From Streptomyces cyaneus (GTDB taxonomy: Bacteria > Actinomycetota > Actinomycetes > Streptomycetales > Streptomycetaceae): a DNA stretch of 64,000 bases. The stretch lies in the NCBI RefSeq assembly GCF_004028635.1, contig NZ_RQJW01000003.1, positions 310,001 to 374,000 of the forward strand. Direction: 5' to 3'. The notes under the pieces are model-generated. The model was not told the origin of the DNA. It searched no databases and saw nothing but the letters and a program-made list of their open reading frames with translations. Shown in pieces: positions 43,745 to 52,741 of this stretch (its first letter is position 1; each line of letters opens with the position of its first letter). Both the position numbers and the translations under genes were made by a program.

Positions 43745-45135
43745 GACGCGTGCTCCAGTGACTTCTGCTCCCGTGACGCCGCCTGCTCAAGTGCGGTGGC
43801 GTAGGAGACGGTACGGGCGCCGGGGTGCGCCTGGGCGTACGCGCGGGCGGCGGAGGCGGTGACGAAGGGCTTCAGCTCCTCGCCGTCCCGCACCCAGACG
43901 GCCCGGTCCGCGAACCAGCGGGTGCCGGTGGTGGCGTCCGGTACGTATGCGGCCCGTACCTGGTCCTTGTGCCCGGCGACGAACTTCAGCAGCGCGGTGG
44001 GCGAGTCGAAGGGGCGGGTGCTGTCCTCACCGGTGAGCCACACCTCGCTGCGCGAAGTCCCGGGGGTGGCGGCGAGCCGCTCGGCGTACTCCTTCCCGTA
44101 CACGCGCTTGACCGGGCCGTCGTCGACGAACGCGTCCACGTCGACGTCGTCGACGAGTTTCGCCGTGCGCAGCACCGAGACGTCCTTCTGCAGCGCGGAG
44201 ACGAGCTGTGGCTTGAGGGCCGGGTCGAAGGTGGCGATGCCACCGCTGCCGTTGTAGAGGTAGACGACCTCCGGGGGCAGTCCGGTGGCCTCGGCGACCT
44301 TCTCGGCGGCCTGCACAGGGTGGTCGTTCAGGTACCGCGTCGCCTCGATCTGCGCGGTGAGGAAGGCGTCGAGCGCCTTCGGCCGCTGCTCGGCGAAGTC
44401 CTCGCGGACCGTCACTCCGTGGAAGGTGGGCAGGTTCAGTTCCGCACCGTCGTACAGGGCCTTCGCCTTGTCCTGGAAGACGAGTAGCCCGGGCCAGGCG
44501 ACGAACTGCGACAGGGCGTCCGCGCTGCCCGCCTGGAGGGCCGAAGCGCCCACCGCCGGCTGCTGGTTGAGCTTGACGATGTCCTTCTCCGGGTCGAGCC
44601 CGGCGCGCTGCAGCGCCCGTACGAGAGTCCCGTCGGCCGCGGATCCGACGCTGGTGGACACCTTCTTGCCCCGCAGGTCCTGCAGCGAGCCGAGCTTCGA
44701 CTGCGGCGCCGTCACCACGGTGTTGAGGGCGCCGCGCAGGTTGTAGCCGGTGACCGACACGAGCCGGGTGGGACGGTTCAGCTGCTTGCCGCGGGCGGCG
44801 TTGATGAGCAGCGGGAAGTCACCCATCGACCCGATGTCGATCTTCCCCGCGGTCATCTGCGCCGTGATGGGCGCGCCCGTGGCGTAGTCCTGCCACTCGA
44901 CCTTGTAGGAGATGCCGTCCCGCTTGCCCTGTGCGGCGAGTGCGCGCTCGAAGTAGCCGAGGGAGCGCAGCAGGGTGCCCGCGGTGACGGTGTTGATGGT
45001 CTTGGACTGGTAGCCGACGGTGACGGTGACGTGGGTGTCGTCGCCGGCCGAGGCGTCGCCGCCGCAGCCGGTGACGAGTGTGCTGACCAGGGCGGCCGCG
45101 AGCAGGACGGCAGGAGTGGGGCGTGTGCGTTTCAT
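43741..45135 (-). CDS. ABC substrate-binding lipoprotein fused to NosL-like domain
   Basis: A 464-residue lipoprotein. The signal has a lipobox VTGC with Cys24. Residues 35-345 form a NrtA/SsuA/TauA-type binding protein (VTVGYQSKTINTVTAGTLLR, GKIDIGSMGDFPLLINA, RGKKVSTSVGSAADG). Residues about 350-455 read like NosL: FDSPTALLKFVAGH, VRAAYVPDATTGTRWFADRA, and SAARAYAQAHPGARTVSYATAL. The Cys/Met copper ligands of NosL are absent. The domain could hold a redox or metal partner at the membrane surface. Ferredoxin is encoded 14 bp upstream. Confidence 0.85.
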   Translation of the reverse strand: MKRTRPTPAVLLAAALVSTLVTGCGGDASAGDDTHVTVTVGYQSKTINTVTAGTLLRSLGYFERALAAQGKRDGISYKVEWQDYATGAPITAQMTAGKIDIGSMGDFPLLINAARGKQLNRPTRLVSVTGYNLRGALNTVVTAPQSKLGSLQDLRGKKVSTSVGSAADGTLVRALQRAGLDPEKDIVKLNQQPAVGASALQAGSADALSQFVAWPGLLVFQDKAKALYDGAELNLPTFHGVTVREDFAEQRPKALDAFLTAQIEATRYLNDHPVQAAEKVAEATGLPPEVVYLYNGSGGIATFDPALKPQLVSALQKDVSVLRTAKLVDDVDVDAFVDDGPVKRVYGKEYAERLAATPGTSRSEVWLTGEDSTRPFDSPTALLKFVAGHKDQVRAAYVPDATTGTRWFADRAVWVRDGEELKPFVTASAARAYAQAHPGARTVSYATALEQAASREQKSLEHAS

Positions 45136-45149
45136 CGGGAGTGGGCCTT

Positions 45150-45377
45150 TCACCGCAGCAGGTAGGGCATGTTGACCGTGACGGCGCCGGTGGGGCAGCG
45201 GGCGGCGCAGGGGCCGCAGTACCAGCACTCGTCGACGTGCATGTACGCCTTGCCGCTGTCGGGGTTGATCGCCAGGGAGTCCAGCGGACACATGTCGACA
45301 CAGAGCGTGCAGCCGTCGATGCACTTCGACTCGTCGACGGTCACGGGCACGTCGGCCCGCTGGGGCACCAAGGGCAT
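45150..45377 (-). CDS. 2x[4Fe-4S] ferredoxin
   Basis: A 75-residue protein with eight cluster cysteines: Cys19, 23, 26 and 30 (KCIDGCTLCVDMCP) and Cys51, 54, 57 and 61 (CWYCGPCAARCP). The arrangement resembles the beta subunit of AprAB-like enzymes, and the small size and operon position suggest it passes electrons to or from the HEAT-fused flavoprotein. It is soluble, with no signal peptide. Confidence 0.92.
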   Translation of the reverse strand: MPLVPQRADVPVTVDESKCIDGCTLCVDMCPLDSLAINPDSGKAYMHVDECWYCGPCAARCPTGAVTVNMPYLLR

Positions 45378-45428
45378 GGCTGTCTCCAGTGAGGTACTGA
45401 GAGGGGTGAGATGACGCCTATCGGGCGT

Positions 45429-46199
45429 TCAGACGGAGCGGCGCAGCAGCCCGCTCATCGCGATGCGGTCCCCGCGGAACCGGATGAACTCCAGATCCAC
45501 GGGCCTGCCGTCACACAGGTGGGTGAGGCGCTCCAGCATCAGTACGGCGGTACCGCGCGGTGCCTGGAGCACGGTGGCGGAGTGCGCGTCGGCGTTGACG
45601 GCCTCCAGCGTGATCTCCGCGTGCCCGAGCGCCTGCCCGGTGATCTGCTCCAGCAACCGGAAGACGTCGGTGTTCTCCAGGTCGGCGCCGATCAGCTCGC
45701 CGCCGATGTCCAGGGGCAGGTAGGTGAGGTCGAGGGAGAGCGGCAGTCCGTTCAGCTTGCGCAGCCGCTCGATGTAGAGCACGTCGGTGCCGGTGGGCAG
45801 CCGCAGCCGCTCGGCCACGGGTGCGGGCGCGGCGACGGGCCCCATGGTGCGTACCTCGTTGGTGACCCGACCGTGTTCTCGCAGGGTCTCCGCGAGTCCC
45901 ATCAGCCGGTCGAGGCCGTGCGAGTACTTCTCGGCGACGACGACGGTGCCGACGCCGGGCAGCCGTTCCACGAGCTGCTCGGCACGCAGCAGGTCCAGTG
46001 CGTGCCGGACGGTGTTGCGTGACACCTGGTAGTCGGCGGCGAGGACGTCCTCGTGGGGCAGCGCGCCGCCGGGAAATCCCCCGGTCAGGACCAGGTGCCG
46101 CAGCAGGTCCGCGAGCTGCCGCGCCCGGTCCGCACGCAGCCGTCGGCGGCGGGCGGCGGCGAGCGGCGCGGTGTGCTCGCGGGTTCGTTCGGCTGGCAT
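45429..46199 (-). CDS. GntR/HutC-family regulator (UTRA domain)
   Basis: A 256-residue regulator with an N-terminal winged helix (GALPHEDVLAADYQVSRNTV, GVGTVV) and a UTRA effector domain from about residue 95 (ERLRLPTGTDVLYIERLR, LPLDIGGELIG). It is first in the minus-strand set and 51 bp from the ferredoxin gene, so it probably senses the imported compound or its product and represses the operon. Confidence 0.92.
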   Translation of the reverse strand: MPAERTREHTAPLAAARRRRLRADRARQLADLLRHLVLTGGFPGGALPHEDVLAADYQVSRNTVRHALDLLRAEQLVERLPGVGTVVVAEKYSHGLDRLMGLAETLREHGRVTNEVRTMGPVAAPAPVAERLRLPTGTDVLYIERLRKLNGLPLSLDLTYLPLDIGGELIGADLENTDVFRLLEQITGQALGHAEITLEAVNADAHSATVLQAPRGTAVLMLERLTHLCDGRPVDLEFIRFRGDRIAMSGLLRRSV

Positions 46200-46483
46200 G
46201 CGGTGACCATACCCACGGCTTCCGGTCAGCGGTGTTGCTGAATCATTGCGCCACCTGAGTGACGATCACCAGGTCGCTGACCTGCGGTTTCCAGGGAGAT
46301 CGGAGCGGTTTCGCCACCGGGGCATCAGGACGGCCGTCGTCGGCAGGTCCCGCCGCGCGGGGTGAGGTGGCGAGTACGCGGCGGCCGCCACCGTCATGTA
46401 GTGGCCCTCGCCGTCGGAGAGCAGGGAGAGCAGGGAGATCACCCGCCAGGCGTCGAGCGAGCAGCCGCGCCGCGGTACGGCTG
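46200..46483. other. 284 bp upstream region of GntR operon
   Basis: This gap lies between the gntR start and the end of the sigma-factor gene. It should hold the operon promoter. ACCTGAGTGA and TCACCAGGT at 46251-46272 form an imperfect inverted repeat that might be the GntR operator, but the arms differ by one base insertion. No gene seen. Confidence 0.4.
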
Positions 46484-47674
46484 TCATGCGCGCAGGAGTT
46501 CCCGGCGCCGGCGTTCGAGCCAGGCACGCTCTGCCGGGCTCTCGGTCAGGGCGAGCGCGGCCTCGTACGCCCGCACCGCCTCCGGGGCCCGGCCGAGGCG
46601 GCGCAGCAGATCGGCGCGGACCGCGTGGAAGACGTGGTAGCCGTTCAGGTCGAGAGCGTCCACGAGGTCGAGGGCCACTTGCGCGCCCTCGACCTCGGCC
46701 GCGGCCACCGCCCGGTTCAGGGCGACGACGGGGCTGGGGGCCAGAGCCATCAGCTGGTCGTACAGCTGTAGCACCTGCCCCCAGTCGGTGGCCTCGGCGG
46801 TGGGCGCGTCGCTGTGCACGGCCTGGATGGCGGCCTGGATCTGGTACCGCCCCGGCTGGTTCCGGCGCAGGCACCGCCGTACGAGGGCCTGTCCTTCCGC
46901 GACGAGGCGGCGGTCCCAGCGATCCCGGTCCTGGTAGGGCAGCGGCACGAGCGCCCCGTCGGCGTCCTCCCGCGCGGGCCGGCGGGACTCGACGAGGAGC
47001 ATCAGCGCGAGCAGGCCCGTGACCTCGGGCTCGTCCGGCATCAGCTCGGACAGCAGCCGACCCAGGCGTACGGCTTCCGCGCACAGCTCGGGCGAGCCGC
47101 CGTACCCCTCGTTGAAGATCAGGTAGACGACGGCGAGGACGCCGTTCAGCCGGTCCGGGAGGTCGGCGTCGCGAGGCACGCGATAGGGGATGCGGGCGTC
47201 GCGGATCTTCGCCTTGGCTCGCACGAGGCGCTGGGCCATGGTCGGCTCGGGCACCAGGAAGGCGCGGGCGATCTGGGCGGTGGTGAGTCCGCCGAGCAGG
47301 CGCAGGGTGAGGGCGATCTGGGCCTGGGTGGCGAGGGCGGGGTGGCAGCAGGTGAAGATGAGCCGGAGCCGTTCGTCGCGCACGGGGCCCTCCTCGGGCG
47401 GTGCGTCGGGGGCGTGCAGCAGGGCGGCCTCGGCGTGCCGTTCGTCCCGTCTGGCCTCGCGGCGCAGCCGGTCGATGGCACGGTTGCGGGCGGTGGTGAT
47501 GATCCACCCGGCCGGGCTGGGCGGCACACCGGTCTCGGGCCAGCGCCGCACCGCCGTGGTGAAGGCGTCCTGTACCGCTTCCTCGGCCAGGTCGATGTCG
47601 CCGAGGAAGCGGACGAGGACGGCGACCGCACGGCCGTACTCGGCGCGGAAGACGGCCTCGACGTCAGCGGTCAT
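46484..47674 (-). CDS. ECF sigma factor with long C-terminal domain (DUF6596/ECF42 type)
   Basis: A 396-residue sigma factor. Region 2 is at residues 10-75 ([38 protein letters not shown]), and region 4 at about 100-165 ([20 protein letters not shown]). The remaining 220 residues form a helical TPR-like domain ([31 protein letters not shown]) characteristic of this group, which has no anti-sigma factor. Its start overlaps the upstream YCII gene by 4 bp, the standard partner arrangement. Confidence 0.93.
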   Translation of the reverse strand: MTADVEAVFRAEYGRAVAVLVRFLGDIDLAEEAVQDAFTTAVRRWPETGVPPSPAGWIITTARNRAIDRLRREARRDERHAEAALLHAPDAPPEEGPVRDERLRLIFTCCHPALATQAQIALTLRLLGGLTTAQIARAFLVPEPTMAQRLVRAKAKIRDARIPYRVPRDADLPDRLNGVLAVVYLIFNEGYGGSPELCAEAVRLGRLLSELMPDEPEVTGLLALMLLVESRRPAREDADGALVPLPYQDRDRWDRRLVAEGQALVRRCLRRNQPGRYQIQAAIQAVHSDAPTAEATDWGQVLQLYDQLMALAPSPVVALNRAVAAAEVEGAQVALDLVDALDLNGYHVFHAVRADLLRRLGRAPEAVRAYEAALALTESPAERAWLERRRRELLRA

Positions 47675-48030
47675 CCGTCCTCGGCTTCGCCCTGGAACGG
47701 CCGGACCTCGATGGGCAGCAGCCGCACGGCCTCCGCCTTCTTGCGGGCCCACATGAGCGCGGCATCGAGGTCGGGCACCTTGATGACGGTGAACCCGCCG
47801 AGGTGCTCCTTGCCCTCGGCGTACGGACCGTCCGTGGTGAGCACCTCGCCGTCCCGCATCCGGACGACGGTGGACGCCTCGGGGCCGTGCAGACCGCCAC
47901 CGAAGACCCACACGCCGGCCGCCTCCATCTCCTCCCTCACGGCTGCCAGGTCCTTCATGATCGGGTCCAGGATCTCCGGCGGGGGCGGGTCCCCGACGGG
48001 TTGATGCATGGCGAGCAGGTAGTACTTCAT
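47671..48030 (-). CDS. YCII/DGPF-domain protein
   Basis: A 119-residue protein with [30 protein letters not shown] and a C-terminal VRPF segment, typical of DGPF-type YCII proteins that accompany ECF42 sigma factors. It is thought to modulate the sigma factor or its stress signal. CAGGAGG precedes the ATG. ATGA overlap with the sigma gene implies coupling. Confidence 0.9.
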   Translation of the reverse strand: MKYYLLAMHQPVGDPPPPEILDPIMKDLAAVREEMEAAGVWVFGGGLHGPEASTVVRMRDGEVLTTDGPYAEGKEHLGGFTVIKVPDLDAALMWARKKAEAVRLLPIEVRPFQGEAEDG

Positions 48031-48266
48031 GACGGCCTCCTGTTGGCGTTGGGCCTTTCTCACCTCCTACACGAACGACGCGGCCCCGGATCGACACCCC
48101 GCACACCGACACCGGACAGGTTTTTCGGAGAGCGACTCCGCTTACATCGTCATGAACTCGTCGAGCTCTACACATAAAGAAAAAATAAGCGCAGAATGTG
48201 CGTAGGCGGCGCTTACCGCACACCGCACCAGACGCGGTCAGGCCTGCGAGTCAAAGGAGACGAGTC

Positions 48267-48707
48267 ATGGCCAACGTCTCGCCCACCAGAGGTGACATAA
48301 CTGCTCACCCTGATGTATCCGAAATGCGGGAACGCTACGCCCGCATGCTCGGCGGTCGTGATGTGACGCTCTTGGACGGACCGGTGTTCCTGCTCGGTCT
48401 GTACTGCGCGGCGTCCCCGTGGATACTCCACTACACGACCAGCCAGCCGCCGCTCGTGACCCACAACCTGATCATGGGTATCGCGATCGGCCTGCTGGCC
48501 CTGGGGTTCACCCGGGCTCCGGAACGCATGTACGGCCTCAGCTGGGCCTTCTGCGCGATCGGCGTCTGGATGATCATCGCGCCGTGGGTCGTCGGGGACA
48601 GCCCGGACGCGGGTGTCGTCGTGAACAACATCATCGTCGGCGCGCTGGCCGTGATCCTGGGGCTGGTGTGTGCCGGTACGGCGGCGAAGAGCGCCCCCAG
48701 GCCGTAG
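48267..48707 (+). CDS. SPW-repeat membrane protein
   Basis: A 146-residue membrane protein with two SPW-type repeats (CAASPWILHY and IIAPWVVGDSP), each within a pair of membrane helices (about residues 40-55, 67-83, 93-108 and 118-138). Function unknown. AAAGGAGA precedes the ATG. The 200 bp upstream contains an AT-rich stretch at 48170-48195 that probably includes its promoter. Confidence 0.87.
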   Translation: MANVSPTRGDITAHPDVSEMRERYARMLGGRDVTLLDGPVFLLGLYCAASPWILHYTTSQPPLVTHNLIMGIAIGLLALGFTRAPERMYGLSWAFCAIGVWMIIAPWVVGDSPDAGVVVNNIIVGALAVILGLVCAGTAAKSAPRP

Positions 48708-48732
48708 CAGCCCACCCGAGAGGACAACAGGT

Positions 48733-48760
48733 CGGCCGGTCCGCCCACGCGGACCGGCCG
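48733..48760. terminator. Bidirectional terminator
   Basis: A perfect 12 bp stem (48733-48744 with 48749-48760) closes on CCAC between the convergent SPW and ArsR-SRPBCC genes. Confidence 0.85.
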
Positions 48761-48789
48761 TCTCACGTCCGCCTTTGCGGCAACCCCGT

Positions 48790-49557
48790 TCAGCGGGCCG
48801 GCATGAGCCACGGCTCCTGAGGCAGTACGTGGCCGGTTTCCAGGAGCGACTTGAGGTTGGACAGCACCGCCGGCCAGCCGGACGACACGTCGGCGCGCGC
48901 GCTCTCGTCCGGGAGGTCCTCGTGGGTCACGGTGAGGCGGACGATCTCGGCGTGCTGCTGGATGTCGAAGGTGACCCGGGAGTGCTTGTCCTGCTGCCCC
49001 TCCTCGTCCGGTGCCGCCCAGGTGGTGACCAGGCGGCTCGGGCGCTCGCTCTCCACGACGGTGCCGACGACGTCGGCGATGCCGGAGCCGTCCGTACGCA
49101 CGTGTTCCCAGCGGGATCCGGGCCGCCAGTCCGAGACGTTGCTGTGGCCCCAGTACGCGGCGGTCAGGTCCGCGTCGGTGAGCGCGTCCCAGACCTTCTC
49201 GGGCGTGCTCTCGATGTAGGTGACGTACACGAATGTGGGCTTGTCGGTCATGGCTTCCTCGGCTCGTCGTTTCACGGCGCCGAGCACGCGCAGGCGCGGG
49301 CGCTCGAACTTGTCGATCCACCGCTCCTGGATCTCGTGGAGCGGGACCGGATTGAGGTAGTGCAGCTTCTCCCGCCCCCGCCGCACGGTGCCGACCAGGT
49401 TGGCGGCCTCCAGGACGGCCAGATGCTGGGTCACCGACTGGCGCGTCATGTCGATACGCGCGCACAGCTCCCCCAAGGTCTGCCCGTTGTCCTCGTGCAG
49501 CCGGTCCAGGAGCCGTCTGCGTGTGTCGTCGGCCAGCGCCTTGAAGACCTTGTCCAT
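48790..49557 (-). CDS. Fused ArsR-type regulator and SRPBCC (AHSA1-like) protein
   Basis: A 255-residue protein. Residues 1-95 are an ArsR winged helix (MDKVFKALADDTRRRLLDRL, TRQSVTQHLAVLEAANLV, RGREKLHYLNPVPL). Residues 105-245 are an AHSA1/SRPBCC barrel (YIESTPEKVWDALTDADLTA, GSRWEHV, GWPAVLSNLKSLLE). In most genomes the two are separate neighbouring genes; here the frame runs through a short linker (KRRAEEAMTDKPT), whose internal ATG marks the former second start. The SRPBCC part may bind a hydrophobic ligand as inducer. An excellent promoter with embedded operator lies upstream. Confidence 0.9.
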   Translation of the reverse strand: MDKVFKALADDTRRRLLDRLHEDNGQTLGELCARIDMTRQSVTQHLAVLEAANLVGTVRRGREKLHYLNPVPLHEIQERWIDKFERPRLRVLGAVKRRAEEAMTDKPTFVYVTYIESTPEKVWDALTDADLTAAYWGHSNVSDWRPGSRWEHVRTDGSGIADVVGTVVESERPSRLVTTWAAPDEEGQQDKHSRVTFDIQQHAEIVRLTVTHEDLPDESARADVSSGWPAVLSNLKSLLETGHVLPQEPWLMPAR

Positions 49558-49882
49558 CGCGGAGTCGCTCTCTGATCGCACACTCAACGTTATGCAGGCA
49601 ATTACCTGCATGTCAATCAGGCCGGGCGGCCGGCGGCGCCGCCAAACATGGGCGAGGTCGTTGTGGCATACGCCGTCCTGATCACCTGCCAATGGCGTTG
49701 AGTGCGTCAAGCCATGGAAACGTCGGACGAGTTGACTGCCGACGCGCACGAGCGCCGCATGGGTGCGTGAGCAACTCCCGCACATGTCCGGGCCGTTCGG
49801 GCGACGCGCAGCTCAGCCGATAACCACGAGCACGACCCAAAACCGCTCGCCAAGGATGCCCACGCCCGGGCACGCTGCCCGC
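49558..49882. other. 325 bp divergent region, ArsR-SRPBCC and NTPase genes
   Basis: Only the ArsR promoter-operator at 49589-49616 stands out. No gene, RNA or repeat is supported in the remaining 265 bp. Confidence 0.5.
49589..49616 (-). promoter_or_regulatory. Promoter and autoregulatory operator of arsR-SRPBCC gene
   Basis: On the minus strand TTGACA (49616-49611) and CATAAC (49594-49589) stand 16 bp apart. The spacer is filled by ATGCAGGCAATTACCTGCAT at 49592-49611, a 20 bp palindrome with one mismatched pair. Bound repressor would block RNA polymerase directly. Confidence 0.8.
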
Positions 49883-50467
49883 ATGGATCATGCGGAGGTA
49901 CTACTCATCGGAGGACGGGCCGGGGTCGGCAAGACCACGGTGGGCTGGGAGGTCTCGGCTCGGCTGCGGGCCGCGCAGGTCGCGCATGCCGTGATCGACG
50001 GGGACTTCATGGGAGCCGTCCATCCGGCGCCTACCGGGGACGCACACCGGGCCCACATCACGGAGCGGAACCTGACTGCCGTGTGGGGGAACTATGCCCG
50101 GCTCGGATACCGGCGTCTCGTCTACACGAACACCGTCAGCGTGCTCGACGAGGCAGCGCCCATGTTCCGCCGGGCCATGGGCGACGGCGTACGACTCGTA
50201 CGGGTTCTGCTCACCGCCACCGACGAGACGGCCGAACAGCGGCTGACCGGGCGCGAGCTCGGCTCCGAGCTGGAGCACGAGGTGAGGGGCAGTGCCCGCA
50301 AGGCACGGCTTCTGGACGAGCGGGCGCCCGCGGACGTTCTGCGCGTGGTGACCGACGGCCGCCCGGTGATCGACATAGCCGCGGAGGTGGTGGCCACCAC
50401 CGGGTGGGTCACGGACATCACGGGCAGGGGCGGAGCGGTGATCGGTCCGGCGTCCACCGCTGGTTGA
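49883..50467 (+). CDS. P-loop NTPase/nucleoside-kinase-like protein
   Basis: A 194-residue protein with Walker A GGRAGVGKTT at residues 10-19, an internal DGDFMGAVHPA and a lid-like RLTGRELGSELEHEVRGS. It resembles small kinases that phosphorylate nucleosides, sugars or antibiotics (AAA_33-like), but the acceptor is unknown. ATG 49883 fits the family N-terminus. Confidence 0.82.
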   Translation: MDHAEVLLIGGRAGVGKTTVGWEVSARLRAAQVAHAVIDGDFMGAVHPAPTGDAHRAHITERNLTAVWGNYARLGYRRLVYTNTVSVLDEAAPMFRRAMGDGVRLVRVLLTATDETAEQRLTGRELGSELEHEVRGSARKARLLDERAPADVLRVVTDGRPVIDIAAEVVATTGWVTDITGRGGAVIGPASTAG

Positions 50468-50537
50468 AGCGGAACGGACTGTCCCTCCCTCCAGGGGGAA
50501 CTCGACTTATTGCGGGGGAAGGAGGAAGAGGGGCGAA

Positions 50538-50801
50538 ATGGAGATCTCGGGCATCATCAGTGCCATCGTCATCGGCATCGTCATTGGTGTGCTGGGGCGG
50601 CTCGTGGTGCCGGGCCGTCAGCGCATCGGGGTCCTGTGGACGATCCTCGTCGGCATCGTGGCCGCACTGCTCGGTTCGGCGCTCGCGGCCGGCCTCGACG
50701 TGGCCGACACCGACGGCGTCGACTGGATCGAATGGCTCATCCAGATCGGCCTCGCCGCACTGGGCGTCGTCGCACTGGACCGGACGAAGGCGCGCCGCTG
50801 A
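50538..50801 (+). CDS. GlsB/YeaQ/YmgE-family stress membrane protein
   Basis: An 87-residue protein with three hydrophobic helices (about 4-22, 32-53 and 65-80) and the family motif GRLVVPGRQ after the first. Function unknown; relatives are stress-induced. AAGGAGG stands upstream of the ATG. Confidence 0.87.
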   Translation: MEISGIISAIVIGIVIGVLGRLVVPGRQRIGVLWTILVGIVAALLGSALAAGLDVADTDGVDWIEWLIQIGLAALGVVALDRTKARR

Positions 50802-50939
50802 CGCGCCAAGCGGATAGTTGGACGCAGAGAGACATAAAGGGAAGCAAAGAGAAGCAGGGCGAGGCACACGCGGAAGGCGGCAAACGCGCAGACACGGGGT
50901 CGTGAAGGGACTGCGCGCCGACGGCATGCGGCGCGCCGT

Positions 50940-51881
50940 TCACGTGAGTGCCGCGGCCCGCATCGCGGCGAGGCCGTCGCGAGTCGCCGGGTGGGCGGGC
51001 GTCCAGCCCAGTTCCCGCTCCGCCTTCGCCGTGGACACCCGCAGAGTCGTCGACATCACCGTGTGGGCGTACGACATGGGCCTCATCAGCCACAGCGGTA
51101 CGGTCAGCGGCCTCGGCAGCCCGAACTCCTCGGCCACGCACCGGACATGGGTGCCGAAACCCATCGGGGTGCGGTCGGCGATGTTGTACGCCTGCCCGGG
51201 GCGCCCGCGCTCGACGGCGGCGACCACCGCTCGGGCCGCGTCGGTGAGGTCGATCCAGGGCAGGACCCGGCCGTGATCGGCGGGGACGGGAAGTTGCCGC
51301 TTGCGCAGCATGGACAGGAGGGCGTCGGTGCCGCCGGGGCCGTAGAACAGGCCGAAGCGCAGCGCGATGCCGTCCAGCCCCTGGGTATTGAGGGTGAGTT
51401 GTTCCTTGATGCGCATCGCCGCGATGTGCCGTTCCAGCTCCGGGGAGCGGCCGCGCGGACCGAAGGTGTCGGCCTCGACGATCACACGGTCGCCGTGGTC
51501 GCCGTAGCCGTATCCGAAGACCATGGACTCCGCCACGAAGCGTCGGGCGCCGGTGGCCTGCGCGGCCTCGATCAGGTGGGCGGTTCCGTCGACGCGCAGC
51601 GCGTTGGTGGCGTGCATGTCGCGGTGGCGCATGGGCGGCTTGCGCAGCGCGGTCGCCGCGTGGATCACGGTGTCGAAGTGGTGGCCGTCGACGGCGCGCA
51701 GCAGGGCGTCGCGGTTCGTCAGGTCGGCCTGGATGTCGTTGCGCCCGCCACGGCCGAGGCCGGTGACCTTGTGGCCCGCCTCCGTCAGGGCATGGGTGAT
51801 GTGCCTGCCCAGGACGCCGCCGGCGCCCGCGAGGAGGATGCTCCGGCTGTGGCCGCTGTCGTTGCTCTGGTTCGTCGTCAT
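50940..51881 (-). CDS. NAD-dependent epimerase/dehydratase (extended SDR)
   Basis: A 313-residue extended short-chain dehydrogenase. The nucleotide motif is LAGAGGVLGRHI at residues 17-28 (GxGGxxG variant), followed by HAATALR and LRFGLFYGPGG. The usual YxxxK is not obvious; AAMRIKEQL may hold the Lys without the Tyr. It probably acts on NDP-sugars or related carbonyls. Monocistronic or with the downstream-facing acetyltransferase on the same strand. Confidence 0.85.
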   Translation of the reverse strand: MTTNQSNDSGHSRSILLAGAGGVLGRHITHALTEAGHKVTGLGRGGRNDIQADLTNRDALLRAVDGHHFDTVIHAATALRKPPMRHRDMHATNALRVDGTAHLIEAAQATGARRFVAESMVFGYGYGDHGDRVIVEADTFGPRGRSPELERHIAAMRIKEQLTLNTQGLDGIALRFGLFYGPGGTDALLSMLRKRQLPVPADHGRVLPWIDLTDAARAVVAAVERGRPGQAYNIADRTPMGFGTHVRCVAEEFGLPRPLTVPLWLMRPMSYAHTVMSTTLRVSTAKAERELGWTPAHPATRDGLAAMRAAALT

Positions 51882-51964
51882 GACCTTGCGACGGATCGAA
51901 CGAGCCCGGATGTGACATCCCGGCCGAGGTGACCACCCGGCGTGATCGGTGCGCCTCGGTGTCC

Positions 51965-52741
51965 CTACGGCGCGTACACGTACGGCGTCGTCGTGGTCAG
52001 CGGTTCGAAGCCGAGCCGTTCCAGGATGGGCCGGCTCGTGCTCATGGCGTCGACCTGGAGGTACCGGTAGCCACGGTCCACGGCGGCACGGGCGCGGTGT
52101 GCGACCAGTGCGCGGTAGATGCCCCGGCCCCGCCAGCCCTCGACGGTCCCGCCGCCCCACAGCCCGGCGAACCGCGTGCCCGGCACGAGCTCCATCCGGG
52201 CCGCGCTCACCGGGGTGTCACCGGCCAGCGCGACGACCGCGACCACGGTGTCCGGGTCGGCCGTGAGCTGGGCGAGCAGCTGGTGCCGGAGGCGGGAGCC
52301 GTCGGTGCCGAACGCCTTCTCGTGCACCTCGGCGACGAGGTCCACTCCCGCCCGGTCGGTCACGGAGAGGAAGTGGATGCCCTCCGGCGGCTCCGCGTCC
52401 AGGTTCAGGTCGGCTGCCTCACCGATCATCAGCGTCTCCTCGGGCTCGGACGTGAACCCGGCGTCCCTGAGCCGCTGTCCGAGGTCGACCGGGAAGTCAT
52501 GGCCGTAGAGCTTCCACTCGAACTCGTGCCCCAGCCCGGAGAAGTGGGCGATCTGTGCGGCGATCGCCGCGTCGGCGCTCGCCTCGTCGAGGTCGGACCA
52601 CACGACGCCGTTCCAGCCGAGTGCGGACGACACCTGGCGGACCACCCCGCCGACCCTCTCGACCAAGGCATCGGGACCGTCCGGCCGCGCGCCTTCCCGC
52701 ATGTCCCGATCGAAGAGGGCGAGCACCGCGGCATGATCCAT
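51965..52741 (-). CDS. GNAT-family acetyltransferase
   Basis: A 258-residue protein with a C-terminal GNAT fold: acetyl-CoA motif VEGWRGRGIYRALVAHR near residue 205 and RPILERLGFEPL near 240. The N-terminal half is a divergent second GNAT-like lobe. Substrate unknown. GGAG precedes ATG 52741. It is divergent from the deaminase gene. Confidence 0.87.
   Translation of the reverse strand: MDHAAVLALFDRDMREGARPDGPDALVERVGGVVRQVSSALGWNGVVWSDLDEASADAAIAAQIAHFSGLGHEFEWKLYGHDFPVDLGQRLRDAGFTSEPEETLMIGEAADLNLDAEPPEGIHFLSVTDRAGVDLVAEVHEKAFGTDGSRLRHQLLAQLTADPDTVVAVVALAGDTPVSAARMELVPGTRFAGLWGGGTVEGWRGRGIYRALVAHRARAAVDRGYRYLQVDAMSTSRPILERLGFEPLTTTTPYVYAP

Noticed and set aside
46266..47507. 413-codon minus-strand open frame
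   Set aside because: It is a shifted frame of the ECF sigma gene, extremely Arg/Pro-rich.
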